Positions 1 to 5,632 of a DNA stretch of 5,632 bases are shown here, one piece after another. The DNA is from Methanoregula sp. (GTDB lineage: Archaea; Halobacteriota; Methanomicrobia; Methanomicrobiales; Methanospirillaceae), in contig PMKW01000117.1 in the NCBI GenBank assembly GCA_003157895.1, positions 1,710 through 7,341 of the forward strand, given 5' to 3'. Under the pieces are notes generated by a model. That model was not told the DNA's origin. It did not search any database and worked only from the letters and a program-made list of their open reading frames with translations. The number at the start of each line of letters is the position of its first letter. Within the stretch, counting starts at the first letter, position 1. Both the position numbers and the translations under genes were made by a program.

Positions 1-66
1 GATTCTCCTGCTTCGGGTCTGGCGACCCTCAGCATCCATAAATACGATGGGTTTAAGAAAATGTAA
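1..66 (+). CDS. 3' end of an upstream gene, possibly glutamyl-tRNA reductase
   Basis: This is the 3' end of a reading frame that begins left of the window. Frame 1 is open from base 1 and ends at TAA 64-66, giving 21 visible residues that finish in KYDGFKKM. The other two frames are less likely: frame 3 stops at 39-41, and frame 2 stays open through the start of hemB with poorer codons. The tail has no motif I recognise. In archaeal glutamate-route tetrapyrrole operons the gene before hemB is commonly hemA, which reduces glutamyl-tRNA to glutamate-1-semialdehyde, the substrate of HemL encoded downstream. That identity rests on position alone. The stop lies 8 nt before the TTG taken as the hemB start, so the two are probably co-transcribed. 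Confidence 0.45.
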   Translation, partial: DSPASGLATLSIHKYDGFKKM

Positions 67-74
67 TCAAACGG

Positions 75-1082
75 TTGGCAGGTGGTGGCAGAACGGGCAT
101 TTTTCCCCAACGACGGATGAGGCGGTCACGGTCACGGAATATCCAGCCGCTCCTGCGCGAAGTTACGCTCTCGAAAAACGATCTGGTGGCACCGCTTTTC
201 GTTGACGAGAACCTGGATTCCCCGCGCCCGATCGATTCCATGCCCGGCCAGTTCCGGTACCCGGTCAATGGGATTGCAACGGTCGTATCAGGCTTGTGGG
301 ACAAGGGTGTGCGGGCTGTCCTGCTCTTCGGCATCCCGAAGACCAAGGATAAGGAGGCCCGGTCCGCGTATGACCCGGACGGCGTGGTGCAGCAGGCGGT
401 CCGCAGGATCAAGGCCGAAGTCAGGGAGATGGTCGTTATCACCGATGTCTGCGCCTGCGAATATACCGATCACGGGCACTGCGGGATTGTTGGCGAGACG
501 CGGGGGGGCATGGACCTGCTCAACGATCCCTCGCTCAAACTGATGGACAGGATCGCGATCAGCCATGCCGAGAGCGGGGCCGATATCGTTGCGCCCTCAT
601 GCATGCTGGACGGCGTTGTCGGTTCGATCCGTGCAGCACTGGACAATGAGGGGCTTGAAGAAGTGCTGATCATGGCCTATTCGACCAAGTTTGCCTCGGC
701 ACTCTACGGGCCGTTCCGTGAAGCAGCCGACTCCGGGTTCTCGTTCGGGGACCGCACGACCTACCAGGTCCATCCCGGCAACAGCCGCGAGGCAATCCTC
801 GAATCGCAGATGGACGCTGACGAAGGTGCAGACATCCTGATGGTGAAACCGGCAGGGTTCTACCTCGATATCCTTGCGGAGATCGGGAGTATCGGCCTGC
901 CGGTTGCGGCATACCAGGTAAGCGGGGAATATTCGATGATAAAAGCCGCAGCAGCGAATGGCTGGCTTGGGGAGAAGGAGACGGTCATGGAGAGCCTGAC
1001 CTGCATGAAACGGGCAGGCGCCGACCTGATCATAACCTATTTTGCGGCAGATGTTGCCGGGTGGCTGGATGAAAAACAGTAA
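75..1082 (+). CDS. hemB: Porphobilinogen synthase (delta-aminolevulinic acid dehydratase), zinc type
   Basis: This cytoplasmic enzyme condenses two 5-aminolevulinates to porphobilinogen. Counting from TTG 75 (335 residues), the family landmarks are in order. An N-terminal FPQRRMRR segment lies at about 10-17. The zinc-binding loop [14 protein letters not shown] (124-137) has its three cysteines at 126, 128 and 136. The two active-site lysines are K205 in MAYSTKFAS and the Schiff-base K258 in [23 protein letters not shown] (281-293) is also conserved. The three cysteines place it in the zinc-dependent class rather than the magnesium-only class. Length is normal for the family (about 320-335). 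The start is uncertain. ATG 117 would remove the conserved FPQRR segment, while in most homologues the initiator Met sits where ATT 99 is found. GGTGGTGG at 81-88 is a plausible ribosome-binding site for ATT 99. TTG 75 is the only ordinary start codon that keeps the whole segment. The 3' end overlaps hemL by 14 nt. Confidence 0.95.
   Translation: MAGGGRTGIFPQRRMRRSRSRNIQPLLREVTLSKNDLVAPLFVDENLDSPRPIDSMPGQFRYPVNGIATVVSGLWDKGVRAVLLFGIPKTKDKEARSAYDPDGVVQQAVRRIKAEVREMVVITDVCACEYTDHGHCGIVGETRGGMDLLNDPSLKLMDRIAISHAESGADIVAPSCMLDGVVGSIRAALDNEGLEEVLIMAYSTKFASALYGPFREAADSGFSFGDRTTYQVHPGNSREAILESQMDADEGADILMVKPAGFYLDILAEIGSIGLPVAAYQVSGEYSMIKAAAANGWLGEKETVMESLTCMKRAGADLIITYFAADVAGWLDEKQ
81..88 (+). promoter_or_regulatory. 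Possible ribosome-binding site inside the annotated hemB 5' end
   Basis: The GGTGGTGG run matches the archaeal anti-Shine-Dalgarno core (CACC). It lies 10 nt before ATT 99, the codon at the usual HemB initiator position. It lies downstream of TTG 75, so it cannot serve that start, and 28 nt upstream of ATG 117, which is too far. It therefore favours initiation at the ATT codon, but GC-rich coding DNA can contain such a run by chance. Confidence 0.3.
1060..1064 (+). promoter_or_regulatory. Ribosome-binding site that sets the hemL start
   Basis: GGTGG lies 4 nt before ATG 1069, still inside the end of hemB. The alternative upstream starts (TTG 1042, ATG 1051, TTG 1054) have no comparable purine-rich site and would add residues not expected in the family. 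This site is the reason for choosing ATG 1069. Confidence 0.5.
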
Positions 1083-2343
1083 GAGCAGCACGGAAAGGAT
1101 TCAATCAAGCAGCGAGCTCTTCGATCTGGCAAAGACCCTGATGCCCGGAGGTGTCAGCAGCCCGGTCCGGGCGATAAAGCCATACCCTTTTTACACGGAA
1201 CGGGCAGAGGGCTCGCACCTGGAAACCGTTGATGGCAGAGACTTACTCGACTGCTGCATGGCCTACGGGCCGCTGATCCTCGGGCATGCGCACCCGGCAA
1301 TCAGGAAGGCGATCGGAGAGCAGCTGGAACGCGGCTGGCTCTATGGGACGCCAACGCCGCTCGAACCGGCATTCGCGAAGATGATCACCGGAGACCACCC
1401 GGGCATGGGAATGGTCCGGTTCGTCTCGAGCGGATCTGAGGCAACGATGGCGGCGATCCGGCTTGCCCGCGGGTTTACCGGCAAAAAGGATATCATCAAG
1501 ATCGAGGGCGGCTTCCACGGCGCCCACGATGCGGTGCTTGTCCAGGCCGGCTCCGGGGCGACCACGACGGGCGTGCCGGACTCCGCTGGTGTGCTTGCCG
1601 GTCTTGTAGCCCACACGCGGCAGGTACCCTACAATGATCCCGAAGCACTCGAATCCCTGCTCTCAGCCAATGACGATATCGCGGCCCTGATCATCGAACC
1701 GGTGCTCGGCAACATCGGGCTGGTCCTGCCGCAGGAGAATTACCTCCGTCAGATCCGCTCGGTTACAAAAGCCCATGACGTGCTCCTGATCTTTGACGAG
1801 GTTATCACCGGGTACCGCCTCGGTATAGGTGGGGCGCAGGTGAAGTACGGGGTGAAGCCCGACCTTACCACGCTCGGCAAGATCATCGGCGGCGGCCTGC
1901 CCATCGGGGTCTTTGGCGGAAGGCATGAGATCATGGAGATGGTATCGCCGCAGGGCCCGGTCTACCAGGCCGGGACATTCTCCGGTAACCCGCTCTCGCT
2001 TGCGGCCGGCATGGCCACGCTTGAATGGCTCCACGGCCACCGGGATCTCTACCGCGGGCTTGACGAGAAGTCGCGGGCACTTGAAGAGTCGCTGGGCAGG
2101 AACGAGGAGGGATCCTTTGTCCGGCTCGGCTCGATGTTCAAGTACTTCTTCCGCAGCCTGCCTCCTCAGAACTACCGCGAGGTGAAGGAATGCGATACGG
2201 CAGCCTTCGGCAGATTCCGGGAGCGGATGATGGAGGCAGGTATATTTATCCCCCCGTCGCAGTTTGAGACCAATTTCCTCTCCACAGCGCATAGCGACAA
2301 AGACCTTTCCATACTCATACAGGCGTACCTGAAATGTCGATAA
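1069..2343 (+). CDS. hemL: Glutamate-1-semialdehyde 2,1-aminomutase
   Basis: This PLP enzyme (class III aminotransferase fold) isomerises glutamate-1-semialdehyde to 5-aminolevulinate, the last step of the glutamate (C5) route. From ATG 1069 it has 424 residues, the usual length. Visible marks include [12 protein letters not shown] (25-36), the phosphate-binding segment [15 protein letters not shown] (120-134), and the cofactor-ring Asp243 in [10 protein letters not shown] (241-250). The Schiff-base Lys271 lies in [14 protein letters not shown], and [17 protein letters not shown] (298-314) follows. The GxYHG tyrosine near the cofactor in many homologues is Phe149 here (GGFHGAHD), a mild change that keeps an aromatic ring. 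ATG 1069 was chosen over TTG 1042 and ATG 1051 because of GGTGG at 1060-1064. It overlaps hemB by 14 nt and hemC by 10 nt. Other class III aminotransferases are excluded by the [10 protein letters not shown] and GTFSGNP signatures and by the neighbours. Confidence 0.96.
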   Translation: MKNSKSSTERIQSSSELFDLAKTLMPGGVSSPVRAIKPYPFYTERAEGSHLETVDGRDLLDCCMAYGPLILGHAHPAIRKAIGEQLERGWLYGTPTPLEPAFAKMITGDHPGMGMVRFVSSGSEATMAAIRLARGFTGKKDIIKIEGGFHGAHDAVLVQAGSGATTTGVPDSAGVLAGLVAHTRQVPYNDPEALESLLSANDDIAALIIEPVLGNIGLVLPQENYLRQIRSVTKAHDVLLIFDEVITGYRLGIGGAQVKYGVKPDLTTLGKIIGGGLPIGVFGGRHEIMEMVSPQGPVYQAGTFSGNPLSLAAGMATLEWLHGHRDLYRGLDEKSRALEESLGRNEEGSFVRLGSMFKYFFRSLPPQNYREVKECDTAAFGRFRERMMEAGIFIPPSQFETNFLSTAHSDKDLSILIQAYLKCR

Positions 2344-3227
2344 GAATCGGAACCCGGGGCAGCAAGCTCGCACTCCTCCAGACCGGTACGGTAGCAAAGA
2401 AGCTCTCCGATCTGGGTATCGAGACCGAACAGGTGATCATCCACACGGCCGGCGACACCACGACGCAGGTCCCTCTCCACGAGATCGGCGGGCAGGGGGT
2501 CTTTGTCCGGGCACTTGATGATGCGATCCTTGCAGGAGAGATTGACTGTGCAGTACACAGCATGAAGGATATCCCGGTATATCGCCCGAGCGGACTTATC
2601 ACGGCAGCGATACTGAAAAGGGATTCAGCTGCCGACTTCATTGCCTACCGGGGCTCGCTTGGCGCCGTGAAGATCCTCGGTACATCGAGTACCCGAAGGC
2701 GTGCCCAGATCCTCCGCCATGACCCGTCTGTCACGGTAAAAGACCTCCGCGGCAACGTGGATACGCGGATCCGGAAAATGAGCGGCGGTGAGTATGACGC
2801 GATCATCCTTGCCGAGGCCGGCCTCGCCCGGATGGGCATCCGCATCCAGGGGGAGCGGCTCCCGCCGGAAAAGTTCGTCCCCTCGCCCAACCAGGGCACG
2901 GTCGCGGTGGTCTGCCGGGCCGACCCGTCGCTCCGGGAAGTGCTCTCGGCCCTTGACCACCCCCAGACCCGCACCGATGTGATGATCGAGCGGGCGGTCA
3001 TGGAACAGCTCGGCGGGGGATGTTATACCCCCCTTGGCATCTACTGCCGGGCCGGCCACCTGATCGCCGAAGTGCTCTCGCTTGACGGTACCCGGGCCGA
3101 ACGGATCGAGATGGATGTGAAGACCATCGAAGAGGCCCGGACGCAGGGCCAGCAGCTCCGGGCCCGGACGCAGGGTCTGATCGATGAGGCCTACAAACAG
3201 CTGGGGATTGCCGGTGACCCGGTATGA
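2334..3227 (+). CDS. hemC: Hydroxymethylbilane synthase (porphobilinogen deaminase)
   Basis: This cytoplasmic enzyme polymerises four porphobilinogens into the linear tetrapyrrole hydroxymethylbilane. It carries a covalent dipyrromethane cofactor. The protein starts with the standard [15 protein letters not shown] and has 297 residues, normal for archaea. Domain 1 carries catalytic Asp79 in HSMKDIP (75-81). Domain 2 carries the arginine-rich binding segments [12 protein letters not shown] (116-127) and LRGNVDTRI (138-146). [13 protein letters not shown] (183-195) replaces the common bacterial PAxGQGxLxxECR. Domain 3 carries the cofactor cysteine Cys230 in [10 protein letters not shown] (226-235). 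ATG 2334 lies inside the end of hemL (10-nt overlap). No strong Shine-Dalgarno site precedes it, only a weak AGG at 2321-2323, so translation may depend on ribosomes finishing hemL. The stop overlaps the cobA start as ATGA. A 15-bp direct repeat lies near the 3' end. Confidence 0.96.
   Translation: MSIRIGTRGSKLALLQTGTVAKKLSDLGIETEQVIIHTAGDTTTQVPLHEIGGQGVFVRALDDAILAGEIDCAVHSMKDIPVYRPSGLITAAILKRDSAADFIAYRGSLGAVKILGTSSTRRRAQILRHDPSVTVKDLRGNVDTRIRKMSGGEYDAIILAEAGLARMGIRIQGERLPPEKFVPSPNQGTVAVVCRADPSLREVLSALDHPQTRTDVMIERAVMEQLGGGCYTPLGIYCRAGHLIAEVLSLDGTRAERIEMDVKTIEEARTQGQQLRARTQGLIDEAYKQLGIAGDPV
3134..3175 (+). repeat. In-frame 15-bp direct repeat with 27-bp period inside hemC
   Basis: GGCCCGGACGCAGGG occurs exactly at 3134-3148 and again at 3161-3175. 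The spacing is 27 bp, exactly nine codons, and gives ARTQG twice in [15 protein letters not shown] (HemC 268-282). The bases flanking the repeat on both sides differ. It falls in the helical C-terminal domain after the cofactor cysteine. It may be a remnant of a small tandem duplication, or chance similarity strengthened by shared codon preference. Confidence 0.6.
3213..3217 (+). promoter_or_regulatory. Ribosome-binding site of cobA
   Basis: GGTGA lies 6 nt before ATG 3224, within the last codons of hemC. It matches part of the GGAGGTGA complement of the archaeal 16S 3' end. Together with the ATGA overlap it supports ATG 3224 as the cobA start. Confidence 0.5.
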
Positions 3228-3991
3228 AGGGGAAAGTGTTTCTCGTAGGGTCCGGGCCGGGTGGAACAGCATTCTTAACGCAGCGCGGCCGGGCTGTTAT
3301 CGACAGGGCGGACGTCGTACTCTTCGACCAGCTGCCGGGTGAAGAGATCCTTGCAACGCTCCCGGCCCATGCCGAGAAGATCGACTGCGGGAAATACGGC
3401 GGAAAGCATACGCTTCAGCAGGACGAGATCGAAGCCCTGATGGTGGACCGGGCAAAGAAGGGGATGGTCGTGGTCCGGCTCAAGGGCGGCGATCCCTTCC
3501 TGTTCGGGAGGGGTGGCGAGGAACTGGAGACTGCCAGGACTGCGGGGATTCCTGTCGAGATGGTGCCTGGGATCTCCAGTGCACTTGCAGTCCCGGCATC
3601 CGTCGGCATCCCGCTCACCCACCGGAAGTACGCATCGCAGGTGACCGTCCTGACCGGCAACGAGGACCCGACAAAACCCGGACCTGCTCTTGACTGGGAA
3701 CTGCTGGCAAAAAGCCGGGGCACCATCATCATCCTTATGGGCGTATCAAACCTTGTAAAAATTGTGGGTGCACTCATGAAAAACGGCAAGCCGAACGGGA
3801 CACCGGTCGCCATCATCGAGCGGGGCCTGCGGATCGACCGTCGGGTGACTATAGGCACGCTTGCGACCATCGCCACTATGGCAGAAAAATCGGGCGTGAA
3901 ACCCCCCGCGGTCATCGTCATTGGTGACGTGGTGAAACTGTATGACCCAAAAAATCCTGATCTTATACCGGTTGAAGAGGCTGAAGAATGA
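3224..3991 (+). CDS. cobA: Uroporphyrinogen-III C-methyltransferase (SUMT)
   Basis: This enzyme transfers two methyl groups from S-adenosylmethionine to C2 and C7 of uroporphyrinogen III to give precorrin-2. Precorrin-2 leads to siroheme, cobalamin and F430. The 255-residue protein is a stand-alone methyltransferase, not fused to the dehydrogenase/chelatase half found in CysG. It shows the N-terminal SAM loop VGSGPGG (8-14), VLFDQL (32-37), GKYGGKHTLQQDEIE (56-70), the family signature VVRLKGGDPFLFGRGGEE (83-100) and VPGISSALAVPASVGIPLTHR (114-134). Two positions are off consensus: the loop is usually GPGD but has Gly14 here, and the YDRL segment reads FDQL. The aspartate of that segment (Asp35) is kept; in CysG I recall it being proposed as a catalytic base. 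ATGA overlaps link it to hemC upstream and the psiE-like gene downstream. CbiL/CobI-type methyltransferases fit less well given the signature and the neighbours. Confidence 0.94.
   Translation: MKGKVFLVGSGPGGTAFLTQRGRAVIDRADVVLFDQLPGEEILATLPAHAEKIDCGKYGGKHTLQQDEIEALMVDRAKKGMVVVRLKGGDPFLFGRGGEELETARTAGIPVEMVPGISSALAVPASVGIPLTHRKYASQVTVLTGNEDPTKPGPALDWELLAKSRGTIIILMGVSNLVKIVGALMKNGKPNGTPVAIIERGLRIDRRVTIGTLATIATMAEKSGVKPPAVIVIGDVVKLYDPKNPDLIPVEEAEE
3977..3980 (+). promoter_or_regulatory. Ribosome-binding site of the psiE-like gene
   Basis: GAGG lies 7 nt before ATG 3988, within the last codons of cobA. It supports ATG 3988 as the true start and shows that the membrane protein gene can recruit ribosomes in the shared transcript. 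Confidence 0.5.
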
Positions 3992-4440
3992 TTGAACTGG
4001 TCAATAAATTCGAAAAGTGCGTGTATGCAGTACTTATCGGACTGCTCATACTGGTGCTGGTCGGGTCACTGATCGATCTTGTCTGGCTCCTGTACGATTC
4101 ACTGTTCATAACCACTCCGGCCCTGATAGAAAGCCGGGAACTCATTGCAGTTCTTGGAGCCTTCCTGCTCGTCCTGATCGGCGTTGAACTGCTGGATACC
4201 ATCAAGGCATATTTCCATGAAAACGCAATTCATGTCGAGATAGTGATGCTCCTTGCGATCATTGCGGTTGCCCGGAAGGTTATCCTGCTGGACCCGGCCA
4301 ATATGACCAGCTCCGAGTTCGGGTTCGAACTGATGGGGATCGGCGTCATCGTTGTCGGGCTTTCCGCCGGGTATTACCTGATCAAAAAGGCCGGCATCAC
4401 GATCACGTCAGACCTCCATATACAGGAGAAGAACGAGTAA
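3988..4440 (+). CDS. PsiE-family four-helix membrane protein of unknown function
   Basis: This is a 150-residue, strongly hydrophobic protein with four likely membrane helices at about 12-36, 51-70, 81-101 and 112-131. It has no separate signal peptide and a charged C-terminal tail (DLHIQEKNE). The segment GVELLDTIKAYFHENAIHVEIVMLLA (65-90, written here only as a family landmark; key residues E67, D70, Y75, H77, H82, E84) and the following VARKVILLD (94-102) resemble the PsiE (phosphate-starvation-inducible E) family. The function of that family is unknown. In E. coli psiE is phosphate-controlled, but nothing here shows a Pho-type site. It overlaps cobA as ATGA, has GAGG at 3977-3980, and is followed directly by T7 at 4441-4447, so it appears to be the last gene of the operon. 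It occupies the slot after cobA where hemD is often found, but a membrane protein of this type is not a uroporphyrinogen-III synthase. A role in tetrapyrrole metabolism is unproven. Confidence 0.85.
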   Translation: MIELVNKFEKCVYAVLIGLLILVLVGSLIDLVWLLYDSLFITTPALIESRELIAVLGAFLLVLIGVELLDTIKAYFHENAIHVEIVMLLAIIAVARKVILLDPANMTSSEFGFELMGIGVIVVGLSAGYYLIKKAGITITSDLHIQEKNE

Positions 4441-4447
4441 TTTTTTT
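4441..4447 (+). terminator. T7 tract directly after the operon's last stop codon
   Basis: Seven consecutive T residues follow the TAA of the psiE-like gene. Archaeal RNA polymerase terminates at T-rich stretches without needing a hairpin, so this is the likely end, or first end, of the hemB-psiE transcript. A second run, T6 at 4495-4500, lies 8 nt past the hairpin and could catch read-through. Confidence 0.55.
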
Positions 4448-4468
4448 ACCGGGCAGTACAGCTCGCGT

Positions 4469-4486
4469 ACCGGGTTATTCCCCGGT
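4469..4486. terminator. Short perfect hairpin between convergent genes
   Basis: ACCGGG (4469-4474), loop TTATTC and CCCGGT (4481-4486) form a perfect 6-bp stem with a 6-nt loop. The stem encloses the stop codon of the minus-strand gene (TAA at 4477-4475). On the + strand it is followed by T6 at 4495-4500. On the minus strand no T run follows within the gap. It may act as an mRNA 3'-end structure for one or both transcripts, but a stem this short in GC-rich DNA could be chance. Confidence 0.35.
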
Positions 4487-5632
4487 CTCCATCCTTTTTT
4501 GGATCCCCTGCGCTGCAAGGTACCCGGTCGAGAACGCGGCCTGCAGATTGTAACCGCCGGTATCTCCGTCGACATCCAGCACCTCGCCCGCAAAAAAAAG
4601 GCCGGGTACGATCTTTGATTCCATGGTTTTAGCATTCACGCCCTCCAGCGCCACACCGCCCCGCGTCACCATCGCAATCTTGTAATCTCCCAGTGCAGTG
4701 ACGGTCAGCGGGAACCCGGTGCAGTTCGTGACCAGCGCTGCACGCTGGGCCGCAGAGAAGTGAGCGCACTTCAGATCGTCCGGGATTCCGGAGATTTTTA
4801 AAAGTCTCCTGTTCAGCCGCTCCGGGATTGGGTACTTCGCGAGGATTGTCCCTACCTGCCAGCCGGGATTTTCCGCTGCCCGCTTCGCGAGATCCGCGGC
4901 GAACTCCTCGCGCCGCATCGCGCCGGCAAACGAGAGCCGGATCACATCACCGGGCCGTATCCCCCGCGATGCATCGAGGATGCCCGGGCCGGAGAGCCCC
5001 AGGTGAGTGAAGAGGACATCGCCGGTATGATCCGCTCTTTTTTTCCCTTCCCGCCAGACCGAGAACCGCATCTGCTCAAACGAGATGCCCATAAGGGAGG
5101 CAAACGGGAACGGGCGGACCAGCAGCGGGGTGAGTGCCGGCCCGGTCTCCGTGAGCGGCTGGCCAAGTGCTGCGGCAAGGCGGTAACCGTCACCAGTCGT
5201 TCCGCACTGCGGGTACGAGGCCCCGCCTGTGGTAATCACTACGGTTCTTGCAGGATAGGCAGCTGTGCCGGTCACCACGTCAAATGATCCCCCGACAAGG
5301 GAAATACCCGTCACCGGCTCGCTGCACCGGATCATTACGCCCCGTTTCCCGCACTCGGCAAGCAGGGCCGCCAGCACATCCGCGGATTGCCGAGTCCGGG
5401 GAAACATCTTCCCGTTCTCTTCGGTCTCTATGGGAAGGCCGCGGGTACTGAAAAAATCTGCAAGGCCCCGGTTCGTGAAAAACATCAGTGCCGGTTTTAA
5501 GAATTTACCGTGATCGCCATAGTGGGTGACGAACTCCCTGATCTCCCCGTCATGAGTAAGATTGCACTGCCCCAAACCCGCCAGCAGGAGCTTGGCACCG
5601 GGAGCCGGATTCTTCTCAAGGACAAGGACACG
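4475..5632 (-). CDS. HI0933/BaiN-family FAD-dependent oxidoreductase (N-terminal end outside window)
   Basis: This is a flavoprotein with 385 residues visible. The frame stays open to the right edge, so the initiator and the first FAD-binding GxGxxG lie outside. The TTG at 5575 is internal, because upstream codons 5632-5576 encode the family segment LVLEKNPAPGAKLLLAG. Family marks follow: GLGQCNLTH (about 5580-5552), GKMFPRTRQSADVL (about 5413-5372), TTGGASYPQCGTTGDGYRLA (about 5233-5174), LFTHLGLSGPGILDASRG (about 5023-4968), and the C-terminal FAD segment GLFFAGEVLDVDGDTGGYNLQ split across about 4604-4540. The usual SGxGRCNxTN reads AGLGQCNLTH here. E. coli YhiN of this family was reported as a 23S rRNA dihydrouridine synthase (RdsA); BaiN is named from clostridial bile-acid work. 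Which role applies here cannot be told. It converges on the tetrapyrrole operon and is probably unrelated to it. Confidence 0.9.
   Translation of the reverse strand, partial: RVLVLEKNPAPGAKLLLAGLGQCNLTHDGEIREFVTHYGDHGKFLKPALMFFTNRGLADFFSTRGLPIETEENGKMFPRTRQSADVLAALLAECGKRGVMIRCSEPVTGISLVGGSFDVVTGTAAYPARTVVITTGGASYPQCGTTGDGYRLAAALGQPLTETGPALTPLLVRPFPFASLMGISFEQMRFSVWREGKKRADHTGDVLFTHLGLSGPGILDASRGIRPGDVIRLSFAGAMRREEFAADLAKRAAENPGWQVGTILAKYPIPERLNRRLLKISGIPDDLKCAHFSAAQRAALVTNCTGFPLTVTALGDYKIAMVTRGGVALEGVNAKTMESKIVPGLFFAGEVLDVDGDTGGYNLQAAFSTGYLAAQGIQKRMETGE

Noticed and set aside
1042..1068. Upstream hemL starts at TTG 1042, ATG 1051 and TTG 1054
   Set aside because: They add non-conserved residues deeper into hemB and lack a ribosome-binding site, whereas ATG 1069 has GGTGG just upstream.
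597..1091. 164-codon minus-strand frame opposite hemB
   Set aside because: It overlaps hemB entirely, where the + strand shows all catalytic residues; the antisense product has no family features.
1663..2397. Long open frame of 244 codons on the minus strand opposite hemL
   Set aside because: It is antisense to a well-conserved gene, has no recognisable motif, and long antisense frames are expected in GC-rich coding DNA.
2625..3272. 215-codon minus-strand frame opposite hemC
   Set aside because: It is a shadow of hemC codon bias; no motif, and no ribosome-binding site noted.
3415..3921. 168-codon minus-strand frame opposite cobA
   Set aside because: It is antisense to an intact SUMT gene and its Ser/Thr/Pro-rich product looks like a frame artefact.
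3963..3967. TTATA as a possible TATA box for the psiE-like gene
   Set aside because: Spacing to ATG 3988 would suit a leaderless transcript, but there is no adjacent purine-rich BRE, and the ATGA overlap plus GAGG site favour read-through translation.
3988..4440. The small membrane protein as a replacement uroporphyrinogen-III synthase
   Set aside because: HemD enzymes are soluble two-domain proteins of about 250 residues; this protein is 150 residues with four membrane helices and PsiE-like motifs.
4828..5513. Several + strand frames opposite the flavoprotein gene
   Set aside because: They are Arg/Pro/Ser-rich shadows, while the minus strand encodes continuous HI0933-family motifs.
1..5632. 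CRISPR arrays, insertion sequences, tRNA or rRNA genes
   Set aside because: No regularly spaced repeats, transposase motifs, terminal inverted repeats or tRNA-like cloverleaf were seen; coding density leaves almost no room for them.

Overview
The window is a GC-rich archaeal chromosome segment, most likely from a methanogen of the Methanomicrobiales (Methanoregula-like). That placement is inferred from the run of glutamate-route (C5) tetrapyrrole genes in the order hemB-hemL-hemC-cobA, from GGTG/GAGG ribosome-binding sites, and from the flavour of the proteins. No rRNA or other decisive taxonomic marker is present, so the genus is a guess.

Positions 1 to about 4440 on the + strand form one very compact operon. 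It opens with the last 21 codons of an upstream reading frame (probably hemA, glutamyl-tRNA reductase, inferred from position only). Then follow hemB (porphobilinogen synthase), hemL (glutamate-1-semialdehyde aminomutase), hemC (hydroxymethylbilane synthase), cobA (uroporphyrinogen-III C-methyltransferase) and a small four-helix membrane protein of the PsiE family. From hemB onward every junction is an overlap: 14, 10, 4 and 4 nt, the last two being ATGA start/stop overlaps. This suggests one transcript with coupled translation. HemL makes 5-aminolevulinate, HemB condenses it to porphobilinogen, HemC links four porphobilinogens into the linear tetrapyrrole, and CobA methylates uroporphyrinogen III to precorrin-2. 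Precorrin-2 is the branch point to siroheme, cobalamin and coenzyme F430. The step between HemC and CobA, uroporphyrinogen-III synthase (hemD), is not encoded in this window.

Positions 4441-4474 are a short convergent intergenic gap with a T7 tract. A small perfect hairpin follows and overlaps the end of the opposing gene. From 4475 to the right edge the minus strand carries most of an HI0933/BaiN-type FAD-dependent oxidoreductase whose N-terminal end lies outside the window.

No mobile element, CRISPR array, tRNA, rRNA or clearly new multi-gene system is visible. The points most worth a second look are the PsiE protein translationally coupled to cobA, the missing hemD, the non-standard hemB start, departures from consensus in the CobA and HI0933-family motifs, and a 27-bp-period repeat inside hemC.
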